Shown: positions 46,061-57,300 of the stretch, piece after piece
How the letters are laid out: each line of letters starts with the position of its first letter
How positions within the stretch are numbered: position 1 is the first letter of the stretch
Source of the DNA: Favolaschia claudopus
Lineage: Eukaryota; Basidiomycota; Agaricomycetes; Agaricales; Mycenaceae
Direction: 5' to 3'
Assembly (NCBI GenBank): GCA_037176885.1
Contig: JAWWNJ010000055.1
Span: 1,302,001-1,366,000 of the forward strand
DNA: 64,000 bases
Program-made: the position numbers and the translations under genes
Notes under the pieces: model-generated
What the model was told of the DNA's origin: nothing
Seen by the model: the letters and a program-made list of their open reading frames with translations, nothing else
The model's database searches: none

Positions 46061-47160
46061 TCACCCTCGGAAATTGTTCTTCAGGTCTCTCAACGTGTCC
46101 ATCACAGTCGATTCTGGGGAGTCCGAGTTGGCCTTCGTCGCACGTCTAAGGACAAAAAACATGAGCCGTTATGGAGGATAGCAACGAAAGACAACCGCAC
46201 CTAACAGCTTCTTCTCCCAACCGCATGAACACGTTCCACTTCTTTTCGTCTCCAATGGTTGTTAAGCCCGCCGTAATATTGTTCTTGTCACAAATTTCCT
46301 TGAGTCGCTTAAGATCGGGGTTCTCCGGCTCGACATGCAATCCAAACTTCGCGTTATCCGAAGTGTATTCATGTCCTACGTATGTGAGCGTGGCGTCTGG
46401 CAGGGTACCAAGGTACGAAAGGGCCGCATGCATTTGTGCGCCGGTGCCTTCGAAGAAACGGCCGCAACCGCCGATGAAGAGGGTGTCGCCGGTGAAGACG
46501 CCGCCTGGGTGCGATGAACTGTCAGTTACGTGATAGCAGATGGAGTCTTGAGTGTGGCAAGGTGTTGCGAGGCATCTGGGGGTGGTGTCAGTGGGCGCAG
46601 TGACGAAAATGCATCAAGGCCGAATCGGCGTACTTGACGCGAATATTTTGGCCAATGGTGAATTCGTCTCCATCCTTGATGATTTTTGTTGCGGCGGGAG
46701 ATTGATGTGAGCCAGCGTAGATGGTAGCACCAGGATACGTCGTGGCCTGAGCAGTAGCAGTAGATTATAGCCAATATGCAGAAGCAGCACAGAGGGATAT
46801 ACATACAAAGACCTGTGACAATCGTCAGATGAGTGAGCTCGCAAATAAACGAACGATGGACAGACTTTGTTGCCTCCACTGTGGTCCTGTACACTCACTT
46901 TAGACCGCAAGCAAAATATGGTTTAGTTATATGAGATACCTCATGGTGATGCGTCGTGAGTGAGGCGACGAGTTGGACGCCTAAGCTGTCAGCTGCAGCT
47001 GTTACTTTGTCTACCTATATTGCCGTCTCAACTGGAGGACTTGGCTGATTTTCTGTGAATTTACATCGAATGGATCGACTGCCGCGGCGAGTTTGGTCTC
47101 TTCGTCTATGACAAGATATGCGTAGTTGTCATGCCGGACGGGGACTGGAGTGATCTTCAT
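46061..47160 (-). CDS. GLO2: Hydroxyacylglutathione hydrolase (glyoxalase II)
   Basis: Hydrolyses S-lactoylglutathione, the last step of methylglyoxal detoxification. It is a multi-exon gene (about seven exons). The start is MKITPVPVRHDNYAYLVIDE, which matches the family N-terminus. The metallo-beta-lactamase zinc motif THHHEDHSGGNK is created by splicing HHHE to DHSGGNK. Further sequence: IKDGDEFTIG, CLATPCHTQDSICYHV, GVFTGDTLFIGGCGRFFEGT (metal-bridging Asp) and TYVGHEYTSDNAKFGL, with substrate-contact residues near the C-terminus (EEKxWNVFMR-like, here DEKKWNVFMRLGEEAVR). The stop is TGA at 46061-46063. No targeting signal is visible, so a cytosolic form is likely. Confidence 0.93.
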
Positions 47161-49473
47161 GATGTTTCTGTGAGAGGTAGTTGAATTTTAGGGCGTTGGG
47201 GAGAGGCGGTAGATACCTTGAGGATGAGCGGGAGAATGAACGTCGGAGGAGCGGGCCAAACATAAGCGGATTTAAGCGGATCGCGATTGTGACCGAGTTT
47301 GTGACACTCGTTCAACCCAACTTTCAGCTCAACCGCGACACAACTGGACAATGCTAATCCTCGCGTCGATTGGGTTTGAATCTTTGGACCTCTTCAAGTC
47401 GCGCCTGATGCAAGCTTGAATTCTTTGACTCATTCTGGCAGAGAACGAAGGTCGCACACGAAAATCTATGGTAACGATTAGCGTTCTGCTCTGTTTTCGA
47501 CCCACGATTAGCGTTCTGCTGTCTGATCCGCTGATGTCATCTGATGAAGGTAACGTTCCGCAGCACAAGGACCCCAAGAACCGTCTGCTCAGCATTGACA
47601 GCAATTGTGGACAACAGATAAGCATCAGAGCATCCGCGTCGACCCGCGACGACTTGGACACATTCCAAGTCTTCGTTCACCGTCGACTTCTCACTCAGTT
47701 CAAGCTTTCTTCTCTCCGCTTTCATGGCTCTTTGTTGTTCGGCCTCATTACATAGGTTTCCTTTTTTGGAACTCACGTGCTCTTTCTCTGACGCGTGTCC
47801 GGCTAATGAGCAACGCGTTCCTGCGTGTTTCGACGCGTCTGGGACCCCCATTACGCGTCAAATACCTCTGATAACTCAATGTATGGCTTTTATCTCTCAG
47901 AACACGACTTCCAACCTGTCAAGCCTCGCCTAGAATGTCTGCCTGCTATTTTCCTGAGTGCCAGCCCTTCAGTCATTTGCGACTTGGTACGTATCACACA
48001 GTTTCTCTTTTCAGTTGAGTTCCAATCTGCTTGATTACCCAACAAATCTCTGACAGAGTCTCATACTGTTTCCTCGACACAAGATGTCGGAAGTGAAAGG
48101 GCAGAGGCAGAACAATTTAAATGTGCTGAGGTTGAGGATAAGCAACTCATTGGAGAGGAGATGGACTGGTACGAGGCTGAGGGAGTACTTACCAAGGGAA
48201 GTCTGAATACAAAGATCTTGCCCTCGTTCAATTTCAGTAGGTGTGTTGAACATGTTCCCGGGCCATCCTTCACTGCTTATTCAGGATTGTGAAGTTGGAT
48301 TTTCGATCGGCCCTCATATCCTCCTCGTCCAAGCCTCTGCTATCCTTTGCAAAGGAGTATATCTATCAAGCAGCCTAGGAAACAGACCACCTATATTACT
48401 TCAATAATATACAGGAAATACAGTGTGTCGTCCACAATCCTCAAATTAATTTATCGCAGAAGCAGAGCGGCCCTATTGACTTCACCAAGGTTTAGTTGCA
48501 ACACGAGAGAAGCTCCCAGTAGTAGCTCTGCGGTGCTGGATGACCTGCATGCTTGCGACAGCCAATGTACAGCCCCTGGTCAAGAAGGACTGAGGTAATA
48601 CTTGTTTTCCGAGGAATCAGACTCGTTGTGCTGATTTTTCTTGGACATAACAATCTCCATTGTATGGATTACAATCCCTTTATCTAGTTCCTTGTTAGCC
48701 CTTTGCCCTCACCTGAAGTGTATGAAGGCTCGGCGCGACGATGGAAGCCGAAGACTCGGATGCACTGTGACTCCGAGTGTGAGATGAAGGTATAAATTTT
48801 CTTTTCTCTGAAAATGTCCTCGAGGCTACTTGAGTGAACGCTGTGGAGCCTCGAGCTGGGTCAAAAATTGATGAATCAGCCTTCAACTTCCTTCGCCTCA
48901 GCTGGCTCGACGTGTATTGCCTTTTTTGGTCAATGTCGTTGCAAGATCAAAAGCCATAATTTTGCGTCGGATATTTACAACGCGCCTGCCGATACTTGTA
49001 AGGAGCTGAGCAAAGCTATGTATACACTATATATCTCCCGTATCCTTCCACTAAACTTAAGAAGTGTCCCCCACCCAGGATGCGCCTGTATGGACGACCT
49101 GATGGTGGAGGAACACTGTGACTGTGACCTTACTTGGCGGTTCTTGGGGTCCCCGAACAGCTTGACGTTACCGAAATCAGACGGCATCCTCGGATCAGCG
49201 AGTAAATTCTGCTTGGCAGAGCAGAACGCTAATCGTTGCCATAAAAATCAAAATAAACGCGGACGATCATCGCAACTGTAACCGATGCAAGCGCGTCGCG
49301 ACGTTACGTTCTATGCCTTGCTCAACCGTCAAAGTGGATTCAAGGGTGCTTAGCTTCTTGGCAGTATAAATAAATATCCGGATGCTCCTTGAGGCTTTAC
49401 AGCCCTTTCTTCTCTCCCTTCCTTCTTTCCTCCCAGCTTTTCCCTTTTTTCTTGTGCCGGTCACGAATGAATA
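47161..49473. other. Long gene-poor stretch (GLO2 to acidic membrane protein)
   Basis: 2.3 kb. Open frames (for example 47537-47851 minus and 48868-49281 plus) have no motif, no family resemblance and no consistent splice partner. It contains a 17-bp direct repeat (ACGATTAGCGTTCTGCT at 47474-47490 and 47504-47520). Confidence 0.45.
47474..47520. repeat. 17-bp direct repeat, 30-bp period
   Basis: ACGATTAGCGTTCTGCT occurs at 47474-47490 and again at 47504-47520, separated by 13 bp. The two copies are identical, in otherwise unique intergenic sequence about 310 bp upstream of the GLO2 start. Confidence 0.8.
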
Positions 49474-50662
49474 ATGCCCCCAGTTTTGCATCTGCATTTT
49501 AGAGGGCTTTTAGATCCCATTGACCAGATCCTCGTGAGTCGCTCTTTGTCTGTCCGTTTAATTCACAGCCGAATTTGAGTCCGCAGGGCGATGGTATTGA
49601 CGCTATTCATTCTTTGACCGACACGCTGGGCGCGAGTCCGCCAGGCTCCGGAGGAGTTGATCCCTCTCCTTCTCCGGTTTCTACGCCAGATCCTCCAACG
49701 GGTCCTGCTGGTGCGGGTGCGCCTCTTCCACCACCTAAACCTCCCGCTGGAGCACCGCCGCCACCCGCGCCTTCGCCGCCGCCGCCCGCAACGACTACCA
49801 AGGCAGCTCCGCTACCGCCTACTCGACCTCCGCCGCCTCCCCCTGCAAAGGGGAAAGGCGAGGAGAGTGACGACGAAGATAGCGACGGTGAGGATAGCGA
49901 CGATAGCGACGGCGAGGATAGCGATGATGAAGATAGCGACGACGAAGGTGAAGATGACAATGACAAAGGACCTGTTGTAGGGAAACCAGATAACGCAGGA
50001 AACAATAACACCCAAGGCCAAGGTAAGGTTCACCGGATAATGAGCTGTGGAAGTTAATTGACCTAACCATGAAACCGCCCTTAGTTTCTGAAGCAACCAC
50101 GTCCCGTCAGAGCACCACCCTCATCTCACAATCCAAGTTCTCTTCAGGCCAATTGCCATCTCAGACGATAGGCTCTAAATCGGTTTCCCAGTCGTCCGCG
50201 TCGTCCACGTCGGCTGCTGCCGACACTGTGCCGACCAGTCCTCCTCCCGTTACGCCCGATGCTAGCCCCAGCGACACCTTGGTCACTGACTCCACCAAGA
50301 CCTCGACGGTGTCTTCTGTCTCCTCGGTCTCTTCTCCCTTCCCCAGCGGCGTCGCCAATGCCGCCAACACGAATGGTCCCCAAGGAGCCCTCTCATCCTC
50401 GTCCAACGCCGGCGCAATCGCAGGAGGCCTCGTCGGCAGCTTTCTCCTCCTCGCCCTCATCGCTCTCGGCGTATTCTTCTTCTTGCGCCGCCGCAGGAAG
50501 CGCAGCGCCCCCTCCGCCGAGTTCCTCACCGTCTATCCTTTCCAAGCCCAAGCGCCTTTCGCTCGCATGGATTCGGTTCGCAGCGGCGCGACGGGCGAGG
50601 GTCACGTTGATTTCAATTCTGAGAAGTACGCCCCTTACCCGTCGACGATGAGTTACCCGTAG
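49474..50662 (+). CDS. Proline-rich acidic single-pass membrane protein
   Basis: Exons 49474-49533, 49587-50022 and 50085-50662 give 357 aa. The first exon (MPPVLHLHFRGLLDP) has no clear signal peptide. A Pro/Gly/Ala-rich region (residues about 40-110) and an acidic Ser-Asp-Glu repeat (GEESDDEDSDGEDSDDSDGE, about 112-145) precede a Ser/Thr-rich stretch. A single TM helix follows, AGAIAGGLVGSFLLLALIAL at about residue 290, then a stop-transfer RRRRKR and a short cytosolic tail ending with Tyr/Pro motifs (KYAPYPSTMSYP). The layout resembles fungal wall-sensor-like proteins (Ser/Thr-rich ectodomain, one TM, short tail), but no conserved domain is seen. Start choice is inferred; the two splice sites are in phase. 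Confidence 0.6.
49868..49946 (+). repeat. Coding microsatellite-like Asp/Ser/Glu repeat
   Basis: Imperfect tandem repeats of GATAGCGACGRNGAG-type units encode the acidic SDD/GED run of the surrounding gene. Such tracts are prone to length change. Confidence 0.7.
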
Positions 50663-51109
50663 TGTACTCGGATGGACGGACATATTACTCTTCACTTCTA
50701 CGTTTCGCTGAGACGAACACTCTTTTAATGAACTTTTTGCCCGGAATGCATGTATCAGTAGCACTAACATTTGATGCGCGAGCGTATCCTCAATTCAAGT
50801 CATTTTGCATTGGACTGGAGATTTGACGACAGTTGCAACCAAAATGTAACTCTAGTTCTCCCAACAGTCAAGTTGGTACCGACTCCTCTGAGATGCACCA
50901 ACGCTCGCAACCTTCAACCGGCGCAGGCCAACGAATTGTCAAATGCCAGTCTATACGATGATCAGCAGCGAAACCGTTTATAAATGTTGGCTAAAACGCA
51001 ACAGCACGGGCACAAACCGTCTACTGAACAGATATTCATGACGAAACTATTTGATACAGACTAGCGCTACACTTACAGAATCAAGTACAAGTACACATGC
51101 TCGAGCAAC
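50663..51109. other. Convergent 3' region between two genes
   Basis: 447 bp between the acidic membrane protein stop and the STAND gene stop. It holds 3' UTRs only. No gene or repeat was noticed. Confidence 0.5.
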
Positions 51110-53653
51110 TCACGATTCCTCCTCCTCCGAATCATCGGAAGAATCCACCTCGATAAACCTGGAGCGCTCACCAACATGTGTCTCATATTGAACAGCTGGC
51201 AAAACATCCATCTGTCCCTCCAGCGCCGCCAACAAATTTGTATATCTCGGCGTCAACGACTCAATTTCAGACGAATGGTTGTCGGTCAGTTGCCTGACAG
51301 CCTCTAGAGTTGCCGACGCAGCCTGAGCAGCGGGCCGTTGCGCATTCAAACGGCAATGACATTCCGTCAACAGCTCTCTGCAACGCACCACAAAGATGTG
51401 GCCACAGTACCCAATTTCGTCTTGCATAACTTCGAGGTATGCAACGGCTTCGGCGTAGCTTCTCTCCTCCACCAGTGAATAGCACATATCGAGAGTACCT
51501 CGCTCGCGGTGGTGGGTGAAGCGCGAGATGTTGAACTGGTAGATGGCACGGGAGTATAGACTCACGGCCTGAGCAGGTGGAAGGAGCTGCGCAAGATGAT
51601 ACTGAGAGAACGCAACGTCCAGCTTTCGTCCTAGCAGCTCATAAATATCGATTGCCTTTGTGAGCAAATTGAGGATCGCGTCGTCTCCCATTCCCCTGAT
51701 AAGAAGCATGTCTCTAAACCCTTCGACCTTGCAATACTCGATGTAAGAGGGTGCAATCGCCGAGTAGCACCTTGCCGCCATGTCCAAATCGCCGAATTCT
51801 TCGAACTTCTGCGCTAGATTCACTAGCTGTAGGCTGTTAACCCCTAGTTTCATCGCACATAATGTCTTCCCATATTCGTCGTTCAAGCCGTCGAAAATGT
51901 CATGTGCTGTGTGAAGAAACTCCTTCGCACGGCTCTCATCTTCGGTATATGGAGCAATTTTCATGAGACCCATTGCATGGCATCGTTTTCCGGCGTCGCT
52001 CGAGAGGGTCGACGCGCGCTGCACGGCCTCTTCGAAGCCCTCTGCATAGATGAGCCCGTCCGTTGCACGATCCATCAGGCCAGATCGATGCCGAATTTCT
52101 GACAAAAAGAATCGGCACTCCAGTGCACCAATGACGCTCGGTTCGTCCTGCATATCTCGAAACAGGATCTCGGCTCTGGCAAAGATTCTATCGGCTTCGA
52201 ATAGCCCGTTATTGTATGTTATCTCTGCAAGTGTCCGTAGTGCCTGTGCAAGCAATGCAGGATTTGGAGGCGAAAGCTTCTCTGCCACCTCGACTGCCCG
52301 CGTAGCCAGTTTCAGGGATGGGCGGACAGCACAGAGTGGCCGAAGATATTGCAAAGTTGCTTCAACCGCAATGGGCATATGCTCCTTATTAAGGAAAGAA
52401 TAGAGGATGTTCTCCAAGTTGGTTCGTTCTTCCTCGAACAGTCGGCAAGTTTGCAGGAATTCGGGGGCACCAGGACGGAGCCGGCCTTTCGGAATTTCTG
52501 CGAGGGAGATAACTTGCGATAGAAGCACCTGACGTGTCTCGTCATCAACTTCAGAGAACCGCAAGGCGTATTCACGGACAGGTCGCGTCAACGTGAGACG
52601 ACTAGGATTCTCGTCTTGTATGAACGACAAGCGGGAGAGTTGGTTGCAGATGGAATCGAGGGTTTCTGGTGGTAAGCCAACGTAGCTCTGCAAGCGCTCG
52701 CGTTGGATGCCTCCAGGATGGGAGGCAAGAATGTGGAAGACGCGCAGTGCGTGAGGATCATGCCCGAGTCTTTCTTCGGGTGTGTATGCACGCATTGAAG
52801 CTTCCAGAGATCGCCCGCCATCTACATGAGCCCCAAGCAGATTGGTCTCAGGGTCCTCCAAGAGTTGTAGTAGGTCCGCAGGCTGAAGTCGCCGCTCGTA
52901 CGCTAGGTTGGCAAGAATAACAATGTATTGTGGGACGCCACCCACAAGTTTCAGAAGTTCTCTGAGCTCTTTACGTTGCCGCGGGACAGCATAAACAGTC
53001 TGGAAGAGATATTCGGCCATCTCTGGTGAAAGGGGATTGAGATGTAGAGTCCAGTCAACGACGTCCGGAGCGGTGGTTGGCCACCCATTCACTGTTAATA
53101 GGAGTGTTAGGCCCTGCACTCTCGCTAGAGCTTCAATCACAGCATTCGAGAGCGCCTTGTCGATTGAATATAGGTGATCCAAATCATCGAGCACAAGGAA
53201 TGTTCGACGGTCAGGACCACGGGAGTGCCTATCGTTGAGCGACGCAACTATAGCGTCTAACATTTTCCATGCGTCTGCTTTGCATTCGGTCATATGGAAT
53301 GCGACGCCCATTTCAGTGGCCAAAGTCTGCAAAAAGCTCGAAGTGTCGGTAAACGTGTAACAATTAATCCAGCGACGGCGGTGAAAGAGAGCGGTCACAG
53401 GCTTGTGATGCATGGCCAACAACCCCATTGTCGACTTGCCCATTCCATAGCCGCCTGTGCAAGCCAAGCAAGAGCGCGCCGGGTTCGATAATTCATTTAC
53501 AAGCGACGCGAGCTCCTCCTTCCGGATTTGTAAAGCAAGATATGGCGGCAGGCGACTGTGCAAACGAAGATGAGAGTGACGCTCAAGGTACGGAACATCT
53601 TGAACAATGAACGCACGGAAGACGCGAGTCTGTTGGTGATGATAGGGCACCAT
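51110..53653 (-). CDS. Intronless STAND ATPase with NB-ARC-like motifs and TPR-like C-terminus
   Basis: 847 aa from one open frame, unusual for this intron-rich window. After a short N-terminus (about 60 aa, no recognisable effector domain) comes an ATPase core: P-loop GGYGMGKST at residues 67-75, Walker B TFLVLDDLDHLY at 151-162, and the GxP motif LLKLVGGVPQYIVILANLAY near 235. A winged-helix-like part ends RLTLTRPVREYALRF. Residues about 400-830 are helical repeats of TPR character (AQALRTLAEITYNNGLFEAD, DMAARCYSAIAPSYIEYC, SLYSRAIYQFNISRF). The C-terminus is acidic (DSSDDSEEEES). This is the layout of fungal NLR-like proteins, which in known cases act in allorecognition or innate immunity. 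That role here is inference. It is divergently paired with the NACHT gene at 54338. Confidence 0.85.
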   Translation of the reverse strand: MVPYHHQQTRVFRAFIVQDVPYLERHSHLRLHSRLPPYLALQIRKEELASLVNELSNPARSCLACTGGYGMGKSTMGLLAMHHKPVTALFHRRRWINCYTFTDTSSFLQTLATEMGVAFHMTECKADAWKMLDAIVASLNDRHSRGPDRRTFLVLDDLDHLYSIDKALSNAVIEALARVQGLTLLLTVNGWPTTAPDVVDWTLHLNPLSPEMAEYLFQTVYAVPRQRKELRELLKLVGGVPQYIVILANLAYERRLQPADLLQLLEDPETNLLGAHVDGGRSLEASMRAYTPEERLGHDPHALRVFHILASHPGGIQRERLQSYVGLPPETLDSICNQLSRLSFIQDENPSRLTLTRPVREYALRFSEVDDETRQVLLSQVISLAEIPKGRLRPGAPEFLQTCRLFEEERTNLENILYSFLNKEHMPIAVEATLQYLRPLCAVRPSLKLATRAVEVAEKLSPPNPALLAQALRTLAEITYNNGLFEADRIFARAEILFRDMQDEPSVIGALECRFFLSEIRHRSGLMDRATDGLIYAEGFEEAVQRASTLSSDAGKRCHAMGLMKIAPYTEDESRAKEFLHTAHDIFDGLNDEYGKTLCAMKLGVNSLQLVNLAQKFEEFGDLDMAARCYSAIAPSYIEYCKVEGFRDMLLIRGMGDDAILNLLTKAIDIYELLGRKLDVAFSQYHLAQLLPPAQAVSLYSRAIYQFNISRFTHHRERGTLDMCYSLVEERSYAEAVAYLEVMQDEIGYCGHIFVVRCRELLTECHCRLNAQRPAAQAASATLEAVRQLTDNHSSEIESLTPRYTNLLAALEGQMDVLPAVQYETHVGERSRFIEVDSSDDSEEEES

Positions 53654-54337
53654 CTACTTCTTCGCTTGGTGCGCTTAGACATTTTACTAGTAGGGATAAG
53701 GTGCGCGACGCAAAGCTATGAATTGTGCGGGTCTCATTCAAGATGGGGGAGAGGCCCAAAATTGGAGCGGTAAACAAAGAGGTCACTGAAGGACGTTTGG
53801 CCATGATTGGAGAGTGGAAGTAAGCTAGCACTTGCTAATTCAACTTGTCGTTCACAGAGCTTCTTGATGATAAAGATTGGCGCCAGTCGGAGCGGCCCGC
53901 TGAGCAATGCATTCAATGGAGGCTATGATTATGATACCTCATTGCCTCACGCCCTCTGCCATTAACATGCCGTGGACAATGAACATTCCAGATTTAGTCC
54001 TAGCGCTCGCTCCAGGGTAGCAGTAACCATTCAGATTTGGAATCCCTTCGTTTTCGCCAGAGAGAATGAACAGTCAGTCCATAGCCAACTGAGCCTGAAC
54101 AGTTGGCAGAAAGTTGCGTGGAGGGTCGTTGGCAGCATAAGGCAGAGTGAAGAAGTGAAGGGGCTGTGCAACTTTTAATTCCGTTCTCCCTGCCGTTCGG
54201 TCAATCAGCAAAGAGACGCTCACTGTCAGTATTCTATGTAAGGCCCAAATGCCTTCCTACCACCTTGTACTCTACTCTCTCCGTTCCGGAACCCAGTCCT
54301 CTCACGTCCTTTCCCCATCGGCTGCGCTGTGTGGTGT
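53654..54337. promoter_or_regulatory. Shared divergent promoter of two STAND genes
   Basis: 684 bp between the start codons of two oppositely oriented STAND ATPase genes. No other gene is supported here. It presumably carries both promoters. No specific motif is claimed. Confidence 0.5.
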
Positions 54338-57300
54338 ATGTCAACGCTGGGCGAACTGGATCTCTCCGCATTATTCGCCGAGTTCCGAGCCTTGGTGAAG
54401 GAAATTGGCGGTTCTGAGTGGGATGAAACCGAATCCCTTGAACACCTCCTCCGAGAATGCAACGTTCAGCCAACAGAGCTCAAACTACGGCATAAAAAGA
54501 TCCATATTGTCATGCGCAATTCCAAGCTCTTCCTTGACAAATGCGATCTGTTCTTCTTGTCTTTTTCGGAAACGAATTGGATTGTGGGTGCAGTCTACGG
54601 CGCTGTGAGGTCCATCGTCACAGTGAGAAATGTCTCGAGGGCCCAACAAACAAGATTCTGAAAAGTGTTTGTTTCTGAAGATTGCCGCTGCAAAAACAGA
54701 AATTCTAGAAGGTGCGCCGTTATTTTGTACTTGGTGTACACAGAACTGGACATCGTACAGAGGTTATTGCGGGTTTAAACGACTGCTTCGAAGGCCTACC
54801 TCTTGTGTCCCAAACAGTTGGTTCACATTCCAATGCCCAGTTCAAGCACCGCTGAATCTCTTATCATCACAGCTAAAAGAAGCTAATCCTTCGAATCCGG
54901 ATCGTCGGGCTATTCTGTCTGTATTAAAAGCCTTTTTGACTTTTGTGAAGGATTTGAAGGTTTACGTTGGAGGTAAGACAATTATCCATTGCTGCTGACT
55001 GGAATCGACCATTACTGCAGGGGAAGGCGAGTCAATCAAGCAGCGCAGTATGTCTTCGTTGCCTCAGTAGTTCATACACAATCTAAGGATTTGCTAGTTC
55101 TACGAAGTTTCAAATCGCCCGTTCTCCTCCACAAAGTTCAAACTGCCAGGAACAGAATGCGGAGTGCGCTCGACTTAGCTCAGTTCGGGATATTAGTCAC
55201 CCACATCAAAACTCAGTCTGAACGGCATCTTCGTTGGTTCCCTCTCCTCCTGGTATACCAGCCCAATGACACTCTTTGACAGGTGGTAAAATAGGCAGAC
55301 TCGTAGAGCGCCTTCACTGTACAAATTACGAGCATCATCTCGCTCAATATGTGGCCAAGACTAGCTCCATCCCAGATCCTTGTTCCTGGAGTGATACGCA
55401 CCCGGCCATCGTCCGCTGGCTATCGTATGAAGACGACGCTGCCCGCCTCTACATCACCGGAAATCCCGGCAGCGGCAAATCGGTGTTCGCAGCGCACATA
55501 ATACAGAAACTTGAGAAGACGGTCACAAAGGATGGACGTGGCGGATTAATCTTATACTATTTTTGTGGGGCGGATCCGGCAGTTGATCCATACTCAAATC
55601 TGCCTCAGAAAACCTCGTTCAAAGCCATCGCCATGAGTTTCCTGCGGCAAATTCTGTCTAAAGACAATCGCATGCGCATAGCGGATATCACCGTTGTTGA
55701 AGATTTTCTCGAGTACGCGTTGAGTGCGCAGTCAGATAAATACCGGGATGCAGATCTTCAAAACTGGGTTGTCAAATTCTTGTCGTCGTTCGACACAGTC
55801 AGGTGCCTATTCGTCCTGCCCCTCTCTCAAATTCGAAGCTCATGCGATACAAAAAAGGATTGTGGTTGATGCGATTGATCAGTGCGAAGACGCTCATCGA
55901 GCCGGCGGATTACTCTCATGGATCATGAATGATATCACGGCCCATGTTCTTCTCGTTGGATGCGAAGGGTCCCCCGCGGATAAATTCCTCGCTGACTGGC
56001 CCAAAATTACGCTGGGAGCCAAAGGCACCACTCAGGCCGATTTGGAGGCATATTCCCGTCACGTCGTACGAAGCTACATTCCAGAGGGCCACCCGGTTGA
56101 CGAAATTCTGGTGAATGACATCGTACAGCGATCGGAAAACATGTTTCTATACGTCTACTTCTTGCAGAACTTGATCAAGGACGAGGAAATGTTGCTGTTC
56201 AATCCCGAGAAGCGACTGGAGCTGCTGCGGAAAACTCCGCTTGGAATCTTCAAGATGTACTCGTACTACCTGCACGTCCAGCTGCAGGGGTTTACCCAGC
56301 TTCCAACGGGGTCCGGGTTCGATCGTATCTTGATCATACTCCTACAACTTCTCGTGTTCTCTCCCAGCGCCGTCACATGGGAAATTTTCCTGGAATATCT
56401 ACAAGCTTCATCCCTCCCTCCTGGTTTGGCTCTGACTCTCCAAACAATTGAGAGTGTCGCGCGACGTGCGGGTGGCGTGCTTTTCGAAATTCGAGAGGCC
56501 ACCTATCGAGATGGCAATCGTGTCCGCAGACACCACATTGTGCCAGTCCATCGTACCCTCATCGAGTACTTCCAGTCACCGCGCCATCTGTTTCATCCGA
56601 ACGGCGAAAGCCCTGGGTCAATCCCCTACACGGGACTCGATACGATATTCAAAGCTGTGGCAGAGAAAGGACCGGTTTCACTCCTCGAAATGTGCTGCAT
56701 TGCCCTGCAGAATAGGCCCTTTCAGAGTTATATCAACCAGTATCAGCATGCTGCCGATGTTTGTCGTCAGTGTCTCGACGACTCTTCGCCGCGAGGTACT
56801 CTTCCTGGCATCGAGGGGAATAGAGAGGACGTTCATCGCGCTCAACTCCGTGGACAGCTTTGCGATGATACCGCGTTCTCATCATGCGATACTGTAGAGT
56901 TTGAGCAACAGTGGTTGGATCGGCAGTGGCTCGCCGTAAGACAGGATCTAGAATGGTCCCGCAGATGCTCTGAGGATGTTGCGACGTTTCTATTAGACGA
57001 GGATAAAGCCATTCCGCAATCTCTTCGCGATGAGATCAACCGCCTGCGTTTTGTTTTACCGCGTATGATGCGGCACTTGGAAATTTGCCAAAGAGCTCTC
57101 TCGGAGCTGCAGACCTGGCATCTCGCCGCCTACGCTTTCCGGTGGGTTATCTTTCTTTACGTCGTTGTCTACGAATGACCTGATATGTACAGAAATGTGA
57201 TTTACTATTTACATCTGACAAATCAGCAAGCTGCTCTCACCCAATGTTATCCGGATTTCTCCTCATTTGAAGGTCTCATCAAAAGCTATCTGGACCAACT

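Noticed and set aside
48868..49281. 137-codon plus-strand open frame with several Cys
   Set aside because: Cysteine spacing fits no known zinc-binding pattern, and there is no splice or promoter support.
49607..50011. Ser/Gly-rich minus-strand open frame
   Set aside because: It is a shadow of the acidic and proline-rich repeats of the plus-strand membrane protein.
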